DNA from: Colimorpha sp045640985
GTDB taxonomy: Bacteria; Bacteroidota; Bacteroidia; Bacteroidales; P3
DNA: 64,000 nucleotides
Assembly (NCBI GenBank): GCA_045640985.1
Contig: JAZUFZ010000048.1
Location: 62,001-126,000 of the forward strand
Reading direction: 5' to 3'
The notes beneath the pieces are model-generated. The model did no database searches and was not told where the DNA came from. It worked only from the letters and a program-made list of their open reading frames with translations. The translations under genes were made by a program, and so were the position numbers. Positions 15,535 through 23,269 of this stretch are shown piece after piece (the first letter of the stretch is position 1; each line of letters opens with the position of its first letter).

Positions 15535-16572
15535 ATGGAAAAGAAAGATTTGCTGAAAGAAGTGGTTAAACACATCGACATCAAGAGCTATGATTCGACC
15601 GCACTTATTGACGCTATGCGCCAAATGTCGTTTACTTCACGCGATACTGCCCGCGCTGCCGACATTCTTATGATGATGTGCAAAGAGAAGGAATGCACAA
15701 ATATTCTTACTTTGGCTGGTTCTACTTCGGCTGCTGGCTGTATGCAGGTGTATGTGGACATGGTTCGCAACAAAATGGTGGACGTCGTAGTTTCCACCGG
15801 TGCGTCCATTATTGATATGGACTTGTTCGAGGCCCTTGGTTTCAAACACTATATTGGAACAAAAGAGAACGTGATTCCCGATACTCAATTGCGCGAACTC
15901 TATATTGACCGTATCTATGATACCTTTATTGATGAAGAAGAACTCCAGGCATGCGACAACGCAACTTTCGAACTCGCTAACATGCTTGAAACCCGTCCAT
16001 ACAGTTCACGTGAGTTTCTGTATGAATTGGGTAAATGGCTGCACGACGGACATTCTGTAAAGAAAGAAAGTCTGATCCAGACCTGCTACGAATGCGGCGT
16101 GCCAATCTTCTGCCCGGCATTCAGCGACAGTTCTGCCGGTTTCGGTATCGGTAAACATCAATGGTATCGCGAACAGGAAGGCAAACCATACGTAAGCATC
16201 GACTCAGTTCGTGATTTTCTTGAACTGACCAAGATCAAGATGGCTGCTCCTCAGACCGGTCTTTTCATGGTTGGCGGCGGCACTCCTAAGAATTTTGCCC
16301 AGGATACCGTTGTATGCGCAGAAATCCTCGGTCACGAAGTTCCGATGCACAAATATGCAATCCAGATAACCGTTGCCGACGTGCGCGACGGAGCCTGCTC
16401 AAGTTCAACTCTTCTGGAGGCCGGAAGCTGGGGCAAGGTTGATGACAAACTCCAGCAGATGGTTTATGCAGAAGGTACTACAGTAATTCCTGCAATAGCA
16501 TCGTATGTTTACCACAACGGCCCATGGCAGGAACGTGAATACAAGAATTGGCAGAAAATATTTCAAAAATAA
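15535..16572 (+). CDS. Deoxyhypusine synthase-like protein
   Basis: This is a 345-residue protein of the deoxyhypusine synthase (DHS) fold. DHS transfers the aminobutyl group of spermidine to a protein lysine (eIF5A in eukaryotes and archaea) or, in bacterial relatives, to a small amine such as putrescine. The NAD-binding and core motifs LAGSTSAAG and VVVSTGASIIDMD are visible. The catalytic lysine is K301 in GSWGKVDD, matching the eukaryotic SWGK. Bacteria lack eIF5A, so a homospermidine-synthase-like role in polyamine synthesis is more likely. The stop codon directly abuts the start of the next gene (0 nt), so the two are translationally linked. Confidence 0.85.
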   Translation: MEKKDLLKEVVKHIDIKSYDSTALIDAMRQMSFTSRDTARAADILMMMCKEKECTNILTLAGSTSAAGCMQVYVDMVRNKMVDVVVSTGASIIDMDLFEALGFKHYIGTKENVIPDTQLRELYIDRIYDTFIDEEELQACDNATFELANMLETRPYSSREFLYELGKWLHDGHSVKKESLIQTCYECGVPIFCPAFSDSSAGFGIGKHQWYREQEGKPYVSIDSVRDFLELTKIKMAAPQTGLFMVGGGTPKNFAQDTVVCAEILGHEVPMHKYAIQITVADVRDGACSSSTLLEAGSWGKVDDKLQQMVYAEGTTVIPAIASYVYHNGPWQEREYKNWQKIFQK

Positions 16573-17853
16573 ATGGTCTCTGAAGAATTAAGAAAACAAA
16601 TCTGTGAGCTGATACAACGTGAAGTTGTATTGGCCACAGGTTGTACCGAACCGGGAGCAGTTGCATTGGCTGTGGCCAAAGCCCGCGAGGTGTTGGGAAC
16701 CATGCCTGATGAGGTAGAGGTGCTGTTGTCGAAGAATGTTTACAAGAATGCAATGGGTGTAGGCATCCCGGGCACGGGTATGATCGGTCTTCCCATTGCT
16801 ATCAGTATGGCTTTGACCGCCGGCCGCTCAGAACGTCAGTTGGAGGTGCTCACTATCACAAAAGAAGAGGTGGAAACCGCCAAGGCCTGGCTCAAGGACA
16901 ATAGTGAACGTTTGAAAATAGGGGTAAAAGCCAAAGGTTGTGACAAACTTTATATTGAATGTACCTGTAAAAAAGGTTCAGATACTGCAACAGCAGTAAT
17001 CAGCGGCAGCCATACCCATTTTACCTTTATTGAGCGTAACGGAAGAAGCATACTGGATGAACATTGCCAGAGTACAACCGGGCAGAATCAGAATGCCTGC
17101 GAACTGGCACTTTCTGAAAGACTGGTGTATGATTATGCTACCACCACGCCTATAGAAGAACTTCAGTTCATTCGTGAAACTGTGCGCTACAACAAAGCCG
17201 CCAGCATTGAAGGTTTGAAAGGATATGGCTTGAATACTGGTAAAATCCTTGCAGAGCAGGCGAATGGCGACATTGTTCATACTGTGGTTGCCCGTACTGT
17301 GGCGGCAAGTGATGCCCGTATGGATGGCTGTACGCTGTCTATCTATAGCAACAGCGGTAGTGGAAATCAAGGAATTGCCTGCACGATGCCGGTGTTTGAA
17401 TATGGTATGGAAAAGGGCTGTGATGAAGAGCAGATTACCCGTGCGCTGATATTAAGTCACCTGACTTCAATATATGTAAAACGCGGAATCGGACGTTTGT
17501 CGGCACTCTGTGGAATAGTGAATGCTTCCATAGGCGTTTCTGCAGGTCTGACATACCTACACGGCGGCAGTTTCGAGCAGATTACCTATGCCATCAAGAA
17601 TCTGATCAATACGATAGCTGGTATGGTGTGCGATGGTGCAAAACCAAGTTGTGCCCTCAAAATGAGTACCGGTCTTTACAGCGCATTTGTAAGTACAGAG
17701 GTTGCAATGCACAATCATGTTGTAGATGCTACTGACGGTTTGTCGGAAAAAGATGTGGATTACTCCATTCAGAATCTCGGACGGCTTGGCCATGATGGTA
17801 TGGACCAGACCGATGATACGGTTCTGGATATTATGACCCACAAACACATATAA
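16573..17853 (+). CDS. L-cysteine desulfidase / UPF0597 family (serine dehydratase alpha-like)
   Basis: This is a 426-residue cytosolic protein of the UPF0597/CyuA family. The family includes an iron-sulfur L-cysteine desulfidase that yields sulfide, pyruvate and ammonia, and is related to the alpha chain of L-serine dehydratase. Conserved parts are LATGCTEPGAVALAVAKA (about 20-37), NVYKNAMGVGIPGTGMIGLP and SGSGNQGIACTMPV. The candidate Fe-S cysteines are those of the ATGCTEP, QGIAC, LCGIV and AKPSCALK segments. It abuts the DHS-like gene without a spacer. This suggests a shared amino-acid/polyamine or sulfur task, which is inference. A dehydratase role is also possible. Confidence 0.88.
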   Translation: MVSEELRKQICELIQREVVLATGCTEPGAVALAVAKAREVLGTMPDEVEVLLSKNVYKNAMGVGIPGTGMIGLPIAISMALTAGRSERQLEVLTITKEEVETAKAWLKDNSERLKIGVKAKGCDKLYIECTCKKGSDTATAVISGSHTHFTFIERNGRSILDEHCQSTTGQNQNACELALSERLVYDYATTTPIEELQFIRETVRYNKAASIEGLKGYGLNTGKILAEQANGDIVHTVVARTVAASDARMDGCTLSIYSNSGSGNQGIACTMPVFEYGMEKGCDEEQITRALILSHLTSIYVKRGIGRLSALCGIVNASIGVSAGLTYLHGGSFEQITYAIKNLINTIAGMVCDGAKPSCALKMSTGLYSAFVSTEVAMHNHVVDATDGLSEKDVDYSIQNLGRLGHDGMDQTDDTVLDIMTHKHI

Positions 17854-17918
17854 AACTATTTACGTATAGTTGTTGATAAGTTTTTTGAAACGTGGATGAC
17901 TATATGGAAAAAAGTTAG

Positions 17919-17926
17919 TAATTTTG
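17919..17926 (+). promoter_or_regulatory. -7 box of the DUF3276-par operon
   Basis: TAATTTTG 43 nt before the DUF3276 start. A -33 element at the usual distance is not clear. Confidence 0.6.
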
Positions 17927-17969
17927 CATTTGAAAACCAAACTCTAAAAGTAATAAATAATATTGAGAA

Positions 17970-18335
17970 ATGGATTATAGAGACAGAGAAAATCGTAAAG
18001 AAGAGCTTTATTCACAAGCTATTCCAGCGGGCAAACGCCGCTACTTCTTTGATGTGAAAGAAACCCGTGGTGGTGATAAATTTATTACCATAACCGAAAG
18101 CAGAAAACTTTTTGATAATAGAACCGGAGAATTCTATTATGACAAAAACAAAATGTTCCTCTACAAAGAAGATTTTGAAAAATTCCAGAAAGGTCTTCAG
18201 AATGCTTTGAGTTTCATAGAAACCGGTATCGTTCCTCCTCCAGTTGTTACTGAAGAAGAATTCCATGATATGCCTGATGGAGACATCAATCTCGAAGGCA
18301 GCAGCGCATTGGATGATATTAATTTCGGAATATGA
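17970..18335 (+). CDS. DUF3276 / PUR-alpha-like nucleic-acid-binding protein
   Basis: This is a 121-residue protein of the bacterial PUR family, a single-domain relative of eukaryotic Pur-alpha that binds single-stranded DNA or RNA. The characteristic strand pattern is AGKRRYFFDVKETRGGDKFI, then TITESRKL, then the helix KEDFEKFQKGLQNALSFIET. The last 30 residues are acidic. The gene lies 61 nt before parA with a hairpin (18343-18369) between them. The target nucleic acid is unknown. Confidence 0.88.
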   Translation: MDYRDRENRKEELYSQAIPAGKRRYFFDVKETRGGDKFITITESRKLFDNRTGEFYYDKNKMFLYKEDFEKFQKGLQNALSFIETGIVPPPVVTEEEFHDMPDGDINLEGSSALDDINFGI

Positions 18336-18342
18336 AAGAATC

Positions 18343-18369
18343 ATGGGGAACCACGAAAAGGTTCCCCAT
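18343..18369. promoter_or_regulatory. 10-bp-stem hairpin between DUF3276 and parA
   Basis: ATGGGGAACC, a 7-nt loop, then the exact complement GGTTCCCCAT. No T-run follows, so it is a weak terminator at best. It may attenuate the operon or protect the 5' message. It ends 27 nt before the parA ATG. Confidence 0.6.
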
Positions 18370-18396
18370 ATATAACAGATTAAACAACATCGTTGT

Positions 18397-19173
18397 ATGG
18401 GAAAAATAATCTCAGTGGCCAATCAGAAAGGCGGAGTCGGTAAAACCACTACGGCAACCAACTTGAGCGCCTCTTTGGCTGTGATGGAATATAAAGTGCT
18501 GCTTATTGATGCTGATCCTCAAGCTAATGCTACTTCTGGTATTGGAATTGATCAGGAATCAATAGAAAAAAGCATATATGAGTGTTTAATGGGTCAGGCC
18601 AAGGCCACCGACTGCATTATGAAAACTGAGACTCCAAATCTCGATATCCTGCCTACCCGTATTGATCTGGTCGGGGCAGAAGTTGAGTTGGTAAACGAAA
18701 AGCGTAGAGAGTATTTTCTGACAAATGCTCTTTCTGAAATAAAAGAAAATTACGACTTCATTATTATTGATTGCAGTCCATCGTTGGGACTTATAACTGT
18801 AAATGCCCTCACGGCTTCGGATTCGGTGCTGATTCCTATCCAGAGTGAATATTTTGCTCTGGAAGGTTTGGGAAAACTTCTCAATACCATTCGCATTGTC
18901 CAGACGAGACTTAATCCCAGATTGAGTATTGAAGGTATGTTGATTACAATGTACGATTCCAGATTGAAACTGGCACGTCAGGTCGTAGAAGATGTTCGTG
19001 CACATTTCAAGCAAATGGTGTTCGATACTTTGATTTATCGAAATACGAAACTGGCAGAAGCTCCAAGTTGCGGGAAACCAGTTATTATGTACGATGCTAC
19101 ATGTGCGGGTGCAATCAATTACCTCAATCTCGCAAGTGAAGTACTTAAACGAAACAACATTAAAAAGATCTAA
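18397..19173 (+). CDS. parA: Chromosome partitioning ATPase ParA/Soj
   Basis: This is a 258-residue ParA/MinD-family ATPase that drives segregation of the origin region together with ParB. The deviant Walker A is KGGVGKTTT (residues 10-18). A' is VLLIDADPQANATSG and Walker B is FIIIDCSPSLGLITVNAL. The short N terminus without a helix-turn-helix marks the chromosomal Soj type. parB follows after 2 nt. It is the second gene of a DUF3276-parA-parB-DUF5683-galE run. Confidence 0.95.
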   Translation: MGKIISVANQKGGVGKTTTATNLSASLAVMEYKVLLIDADPQANATSGIGIDQESIEKSIYECLMGQAKATDCIMKTETPNLDILPTRIDLVGAEVELVNEKRREYFLTNALSEIKENYDFIIIDCSPSLGLITVNALTASDSVLIPIQSEYFALEGLGKLLNTIRIVQTRLNPRLSIEGMLITMYDSRLKLARQVVEDVRAHFKQMVFDTLIYRNTKLAEAPSCGKPVIMYDATCAGAINYLNLASEVLKRNNIKKI

Positions 19174-19175
19174 GA

Positions 19176-20054
19176 GTGGCAACCAAGAAACAGCAACCCA
19201 AAGGACGTGGCCTGGATTCTATTCTGGGAGGTTTTGACATTGATTCAATTGTAACGCCTGCAGACGTTACAACCTCAATTATGCAGATTCCAATTTCTCA
19301 AATAGAAGTAAATCCTTTCCAGCCGAGAAAGGAATTTGATGAAGCAGCATTGGAAGAACTTGCACAGTCAATCCGTCAGCAAGGCATCATTACCCCGATT
19401 ACTGTACGTCAGACCGCGGAGGGTAAATATCAGCTTATCGCAGGAGAACGTCGATATAGAGCATCGCAAAAGGCTGGTTTGAGTGAACTTCCGGCTTATA
19501 TCCGCAAAGCTACGGATGGACAGATGATGGAAATGGCTCTGGTTGAGAATATTCAGCGCGAGAATCTCAATGCAATGGAAGTCGCTCTTTCATATAACGC
19601 CCTTATAGAAGAATGTCAGCTTACTCATGAACAGTTGAGTGAACGTGTGGGCAAAGATCGTTCTACTATTACAAACTATCTAAGATTGTTATCGTTGCCT
19701 GCTGCTACCCAGTTGGCACTTTCTAACGGAAAGATTAGCATGGGCCATGCCCGTGCATTGGTGAATGTTGAGGATCCAGAACAACATATTGCAGTACTTA
19801 ATCAGATTGTGGAAAAGGAGTTGTCCGTTCATCAGACCGAGACCCTTATTAAAAACCAGAAGCCTCTGGACAAGCCGGTCGCTCACCATCATACGAATTC
19901 TCTTCCAGAACGTCATGCCACGGTTCAGTCACAATTAAAACAGCAGTTCCAGTCAGAAGTGGAAATAAAACGTTCCCGCAGAGGTAAAGGTACTCTGACA
20001 ATTCATTTTAATAACGATAAGGATTTTGAACGTATATTAAATTTATTACAATAA
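19176..20054 (+). CDS. parB: Chromosome partitioning protein ParB/Spo0J
   Basis: This is a 292-residue DNA-binding CTP-switch protein that loads at parS and spreads. The ParB/Srx domain is visible from IPISQIEVNPFQPRKEFD. It includes the CTP-binding GERRYRASQ box and ENIQRENLNAMEVALSY. A helix-turn-helix follows (LTHEQLSERVGKDRSTITNY), then a Gln/Lys-rich linker and a C-terminal dimerisation part (GKGTLTIHFNNDKDFERILN). The start is GTG at 19176, 2 nt after parA. No parS-like 16-bp palindrome was spotted nearby by eye. Confidence 0.95.
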   Translation: MATKKQQPKGRGLDSILGGFDIDSIVTPADVTTSIMQIPISQIEVNPFQPRKEFDEAALEELAQSIRQQGIITPITVRQTAEGKYQLIAGERRYRASQKAGLSELPAYIRKATDGQMMEMALVENIQRENLNAMEVALSYNALIEECQLTHEQLSERVGKDRSTITNYLRLLSLPAATQLALSNGKISMGHARALVNVEDPEQHIAVLNQIVEKELSVHQTETLIKNQKPLDKPVAHHHTNSLPERHATVQSQLKQQFQSEVEIKRSRRGKGTLTIHFNNDKDFERILNLLQ

Positions 20055-20055
20055 A

Positions 20056-20610
20056 TTGAGGACTAAGAATATAAAATGCTTTCTCGGAGCCGGAATATTG
20101 ATTCTGGCTCTTGTGCTATGTCCTATGAAACTTAATGCCCAAAGTGATTCTACGTTCACGCCGCATTCGGCTAATAAGGCGCTATTATTGAGTTTGTTGC
20201 CGGGTGCCGGGCAGGTCTATAATCATCAGGCCTGGAAAATTCCTGTGATTTATGGTGCTTTTGGCGTGATGGGTTATTTGATTTACGATAATTATACTCA
20301 GATGGCAATGTTCAAGAACGAGTATCTTTATCGTGTGAGTCATGGCGATACTCCTAATTTGAGTGACTGGGCTAATTATCCTACAAGCAGTATCTATAAT
20401 ATGTACCAGAGTTTCAATCAGTATTTCCAACTGATGGTCATTATTACGACAGGCATCTATGCTCTCAATTTACTTGATGCATACGTATTTGGCCATTTGT
20501 TCGATTTTCAGATTGATGACGACTTGAGTTTGAATATACACCCTTCTGTATTATCCTCGCCAACAGTGTTTGGTATAACCCCGACAATGGGATTAACATT
20601 AAAGTTTTAG
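20056..20610 (+). CDS. DUF5683 membrane protein
   Basis: This is a 184-residue envelope protein with a signal-like N terminus (ILILALVLCPMKLNAQ). The DUF5683 core is KALLLSLLPGAGQVYNHQAWKIP...GYLIYDNY, then a hydrophobic stretch LMVIITTGIYALNLLDAYV and the C-terminal GLTLKF ending. The family is regularly found downstream of parB in Bacteroidota and has no known function. It starts at TTG 20056, 1 nt after the ParB stop, so it is translationally coupled. The last Phe and short strands would also suit a small outer-membrane or periplasmic protein. Confidence 0.85.
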   Translation: MRTKNIKCFLGAGILILALVLCPMKLNAQSDSTFTPHSANKALLLSLLPGAGQVYNHQAWKIPVIYGAFGVMGYLIYDNYTQMAMFKNEYLYRVSHGDTPNLSDWANYPTSSIYNMYQSFNQYFQLMVIITTGIYALNLLDAYVFGHLFDFQIDDDLSLNIHPSVLSSPTVFGITPTMGLTLKF

Positions 20611-20614
20611 TATT

Positions 20615-21637
20615 ATGAATATTTTAGTAACAGGCGGAACTGGATTTATTGGTTCCCACACATTGATAGAACTGAATAAAGCAGGCCATTCTATGGTGGT
20701 TATTGATAATTTGAGTAATTCCAATCCAGAGTCCCTTAATCGAGTGATGGATATCTGTGGCGGTATCAATATTCCATTCCATAAAATTGATATCCGCTAT
20801 CAAGAAGGACTTGACAAGGTGATGAGTATGTATCATTTTGATGCGTGTATCCATTTTGCTGGCCTGAAAGCCGTTGGTGAATCCGTAGAAAAGCCGTTAG
20901 AATATTATGAAAACAATATAAATGGCACATTGGTGCTACTGAATGTGTTGAAGAAACACAACTGTAAGAATATTATTTTTTCCAGTTCAGCAACCGTATA
21001 TGGCGACCCAGCTATCATACCTATCACAGAGGAGTGTCCCAAAGGCCAATGTACCAATCCTTATGGGCAGACCAAGAGTATGATAGAACAGATTATGATG
21101 GACCTCCAACATGCAGAACCTGACTGGAATATAGTTCTTTTGCGCTATTTTAATCCTATTGGAGCTCATCCAAGTGGTAGAATAGGTGAGAATCCTAATG
21201 GAATACCTAATAACCTGATGCCATATATAACTCAGGTTGCTGTAGGTAAACGACCCGAGTTGGGAGTGTTTGGCAATGATTATCCAACCCATGATGGTAC
21301 CGGGGTCAGAGATTACATTCATGTGGTAGATCTGGCTTGTGGACATGTGGCTGCCTTGAAAGCTATCCAGAATAATTGCGGTCTGGCGATATACAATCTC
21401 GGTACCGGGCATGGCTATTCCGTATTGGATTTAGTGTCGGCCTTTGAGCGTGTGAATGCCATTAAGATTCCATATCAGATAAAACCACGTCGTGCCGGTG
21501 ATATCGCAGTTTGCTACAGCACCCCCGCAAAGGCTGAGAAAGAGTTGGGGTGGAAGGCTCACTTCGGTATTGAAGAAATGTGTCGCGATAGCTGGAATTG
21601 GCAACGACAGAATCCAAACGGATACAATGAAGAATAA
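20615..21637 (+). CDS. galE: UDP-glucose 4-epimerase
   Basis: This is a 340-residue extended short-chain dehydrogenase that interconverts UDP-glucose and UDP-galactose for glycan synthesis. NAD binding is GGTGFIGSHT (residues 7-16). The catalytic Ser/Tyr/Lys are seen in FSSSATVYGD and NPYGQTKSM (YxxxK). The GalE-specific GTGVRDYIHVVDLA and CYSTPAKAEKELGWKA segments are present. Length is standard. It is the last gene of the par operon, 4 nt after DUF5683, which is an odd partner for segregation genes. It may have its own promoter within upstream genes. Confidence 0.96.
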   Translation: MNILVTGGTGFIGSHTLIELNKAGHSMVVIDNLSNSNPESLNRVMDICGGINIPFHKIDIRYQEGLDKVMSMYHFDACIHFAGLKAVGESVEKPLEYYENNINGTLVLLNVLKKHNCKNIIFSSSATVYGDPAIIPITEECPKGQCTNPYGQTKSMIEQIMMDLQHAEPDWNIVLLRYFNPIGAHPSGRIGENPNGIPNNLMPYITQVAVGKRPELGVFGNDYPTHDGTGVRDYIHVVDLACGHVAALKAIQNNCGLAIYNLGTGHGYSVLDLVSAFERVNAIKIPYQIKPRRAGDIAVCYSTPAKAEKELGWKAHFGIEEMCRDSWNWQRQNPNGYNEE

Positions 21638-21802
21638 ATACTGAATTTTTTGAAAATTTCTTTCATTCAGAGCTGTTTTATCTATTCTTAGTTAAGAATT
21701 ACAGAAGAAAATTCAATATTCTAAGTATATGAAAATGAGGTGCAATAATTTCTTACAGCAAAAAAATATACAAAATTATTTTATCAGTTAAAAAAAACTT
21801 CG

Positions 21803-21810
21803 TATCTTTG
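21803..21810 (+). promoter_or_regulatory. -7 box of the tRNA-Glu gene
   Basis: TATCTTTG, 30 nt before the mature tRNA 5' end, after a strongly A/T-rich upstream region. Confidence 0.75.
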
Positions 21811-21840
21811 CACCCGATTTCGTGAGAAATTTAATGGAAT

Positions 21841-21914
21841 GCCGCATTCGTCTAGTGGTCCAGGACATCTGCCTCTCACGCAGAAGATCATCAGTTCGAC
21901 TCTGATATGCGGTA
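21841..21914 (+). tRNA. tRNA-Glu (anticodon CTC)
   Basis: The cloverleaf can be drawn by hand. Acceptor arms are GCCGCAT and ATGCGGT (first pair G-U). The anticodon stem-loop is CTGC-CTCTCAC-GCAG with anticodon CTC. The T arm is ATCAG-TTCGACT-CTGAT, and the discriminator base is A. CCA is not encoded. It has its own promoter and terminator, so it is a single-gene unit. Confidence 0.95.
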
Positions 21915-21922
21915 CAAAAAAA

Positions 21923-21947
21923 AGAGAACCTTATGGCTCTCTTTTTT
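21923..21947 (+). terminator. Rho-independent terminator of tRNA-Glu
   Basis: AGAGAACC, TTAT loop, GGCTCTCT (one mismatch) and a T-run, 9 nt after the tRNA. Confidence 0.8.
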
Positions 21948-21964
21948 GTTTTCCTATTTTATAG

Positions 21965-23095
21965 TTATATTTGTGTCATAAGACTATTGAGCGTATCCAA
22001 CATTCGCGACCAGGCATATTTCTTTTTTTCGTCTTTTGTACCTTCTATAAAAGCTTCTTCTTTATTGTTTTGATAGAAATCAACCAGCGCGTCTGCTATC
22101 TGTTTCGGCTGAGGTTCTACCACATAACCAATCTTTCCGTCTGGAACGATTTCGGGCAAACCGCCAACATTCGTCACCAGCATTGGCTTTTCAAAATGGA
22201 AGGCAATCTGGGTAACACCGCTTTGGGTAGCAGACTTATATGGCTGTGCTACAATATCGCATGCCCGGAAATATCTGTTTACCTCGTTATCTGGTATAAA
22301 ATCTGTCTTTAGAATGAGCCGGTCATTCAGGTTCAATCGTTTTATCTGGTCATAATAAGGTTGAGGATCTCCGTAAAATTCTCCAGCCACAATCAACTTT
22401 ACCTTCAGATCTTTGAGCCTTTGGTCGGAGAATGCTTCTAACAAAAGGTCCAGACCTTTGTACCCTCGTATGAACCCAAAAAAGAGCGCGTAATGATATT
22501 CCGGATCCAGTTTGAGGAGCTGGAGGGCTTCCTGTTTTGATATGAGTTCTCCGTAATGGTCATATAACGGGTGGGGACAGAACAGTCTCGGTTTCTTTCT
22601 GTCGAACTGATCCAATTCCGTAAGAACGGTTTTCGACATGGCAACAAAACCATTGGTGGAGTTTACAAAATATTTTGAGAACAATTTATCCCCAATTCGA
22701 TGTTCATGAGGGATGATATTGTCGAGCAGAGACATCACTTTCGTGTGGCGGTTTCTGCGGACAATCCGTTCTATTGTGCCAAGACATGGAGCCATCAGCG
22801 GAAGCCAGTAGCGGGTAATCATCAGGTCCGGGCGCTTCTTTCGGATTTCTCTGCCCACCGAAAGCCAGTTGAATGGGTTGCAGGAATTTACTTTTCGGTA
22901 TATTTTCAAATCTGCAGGGGCTGGTTCTGTGCAATATTGCGTCTTCCCTGGGAAAAGAAAATCCGGATATTGCAGGCTGAACGTGTATATTTCCACCTCA
23001 TGCCCGGCTTGCTGATATTCCCGTGCAAGCCGTTCGTTATACGCTGATAATCCGCCTCTATAAGGCCAGGCCGTTCCAACAATGATAACCTTCAT
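21965..23095 (-). CDS. Glycosyltransferase family 4 (GT-B fold)
   Basis: This is a 376-residue GT-B glycosyltransferase. The N-terminal half starts MKVIIVGTAWPYRGGLSAYN, the usual Gly-rich acceptor-domain loop. The C-terminal nucleotide-sugar domain (family 'Glycos_transf_1') begins near YHYALFFGFIRGYKGLDLLL and carries the E-x7-E-like region (QIAFHFEKPMLVTNVGGLPEIV). No membrane anchor is present. It is a single gene with a minus-strand TATCTTTG box 17 nt upstream of the start. Sugar donor and product (capsule, lipopolysaccharide or other glycan) cannot be predicted. Confidence 0.9.
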   Translation of the reverse strand: MKVIIVGTAWPYRGGLSAYNERLAREYQQAGHEVEIYTFSLQYPDFLFPGKTQYCTEPAPADLKIYRKVNSCNPFNWLSVGREIRKKRPDLMITRYWLPLMAPCLGTIERIVRRNRHTKVMSLLDNIIPHEHRIGDKLFSKYFVNSTNGFVAMSKTVLTELDQFDRKKPRLFCPHPLYDHYGELISKQEALQLLKLDPEYHYALFFGFIRGYKGLDLLLEAFSDQRLKDLKVKLIVAGEFYGDPQPYYDQIKRLNLNDRLILKTDFIPDNEVNRYFRACDIVAQPYKSATQSGVTQIAFHFEKPMLVTNVGGLPEIVPDGKIGYVVEPQPKQIADALVDFYQNNKEEAFIEGTKDEKKKYAWSRMLDTLNSLMTQI

Positions 23096-23112
23096 GACAT
23101 TTGAATTTTTTG

Positions 23113-23120
23113 CAAAGATA
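23113..23120 (-). promoter_or_regulatory. -7 box of the glycosyltransferase gene
   Basis: TATCTTTG on the minus strand, 17 nt before the start codon. Confidence 0.7.
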
Positions 23121-23190
23121 CAAGTTTTTTTTCAATCTTGCATAATAAATTTGATTTTTTTTTGTTAATATAAAAACAATGTTGTGGACT

Positions 23191-23224
23191 GTAGCCTTTC
23201 TGGAAAGGTTTCGCGCAAGCGCAG
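23191..23224. repeat. Small hairpin module related to 3736-3769
   Basis: A CCTTTC..GAAAGG hairpin is followed by TTTCGCGCAAGCGCAG. The piece at 3736-3769 has CCTCT..AGAGG followed by ATTCGCGCCAAGCGCAG. It lies in the divergent spacer between the glycosyltransferase and protease genes. Confidence 0.5.
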
Positions 23225-23269
23225 TTTTTCCCGTTATGGCTTTCCACCTCACATTAAAAGAAAGCTAAA

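Noticed and set aside
18397..20054. parS sites near parAB
   Set aside because: I looked for a 16-bp TGTTNCACGTGAAACA-like palindrome in and around the par genes and saw none. A pattern scan would be needed to be certain.
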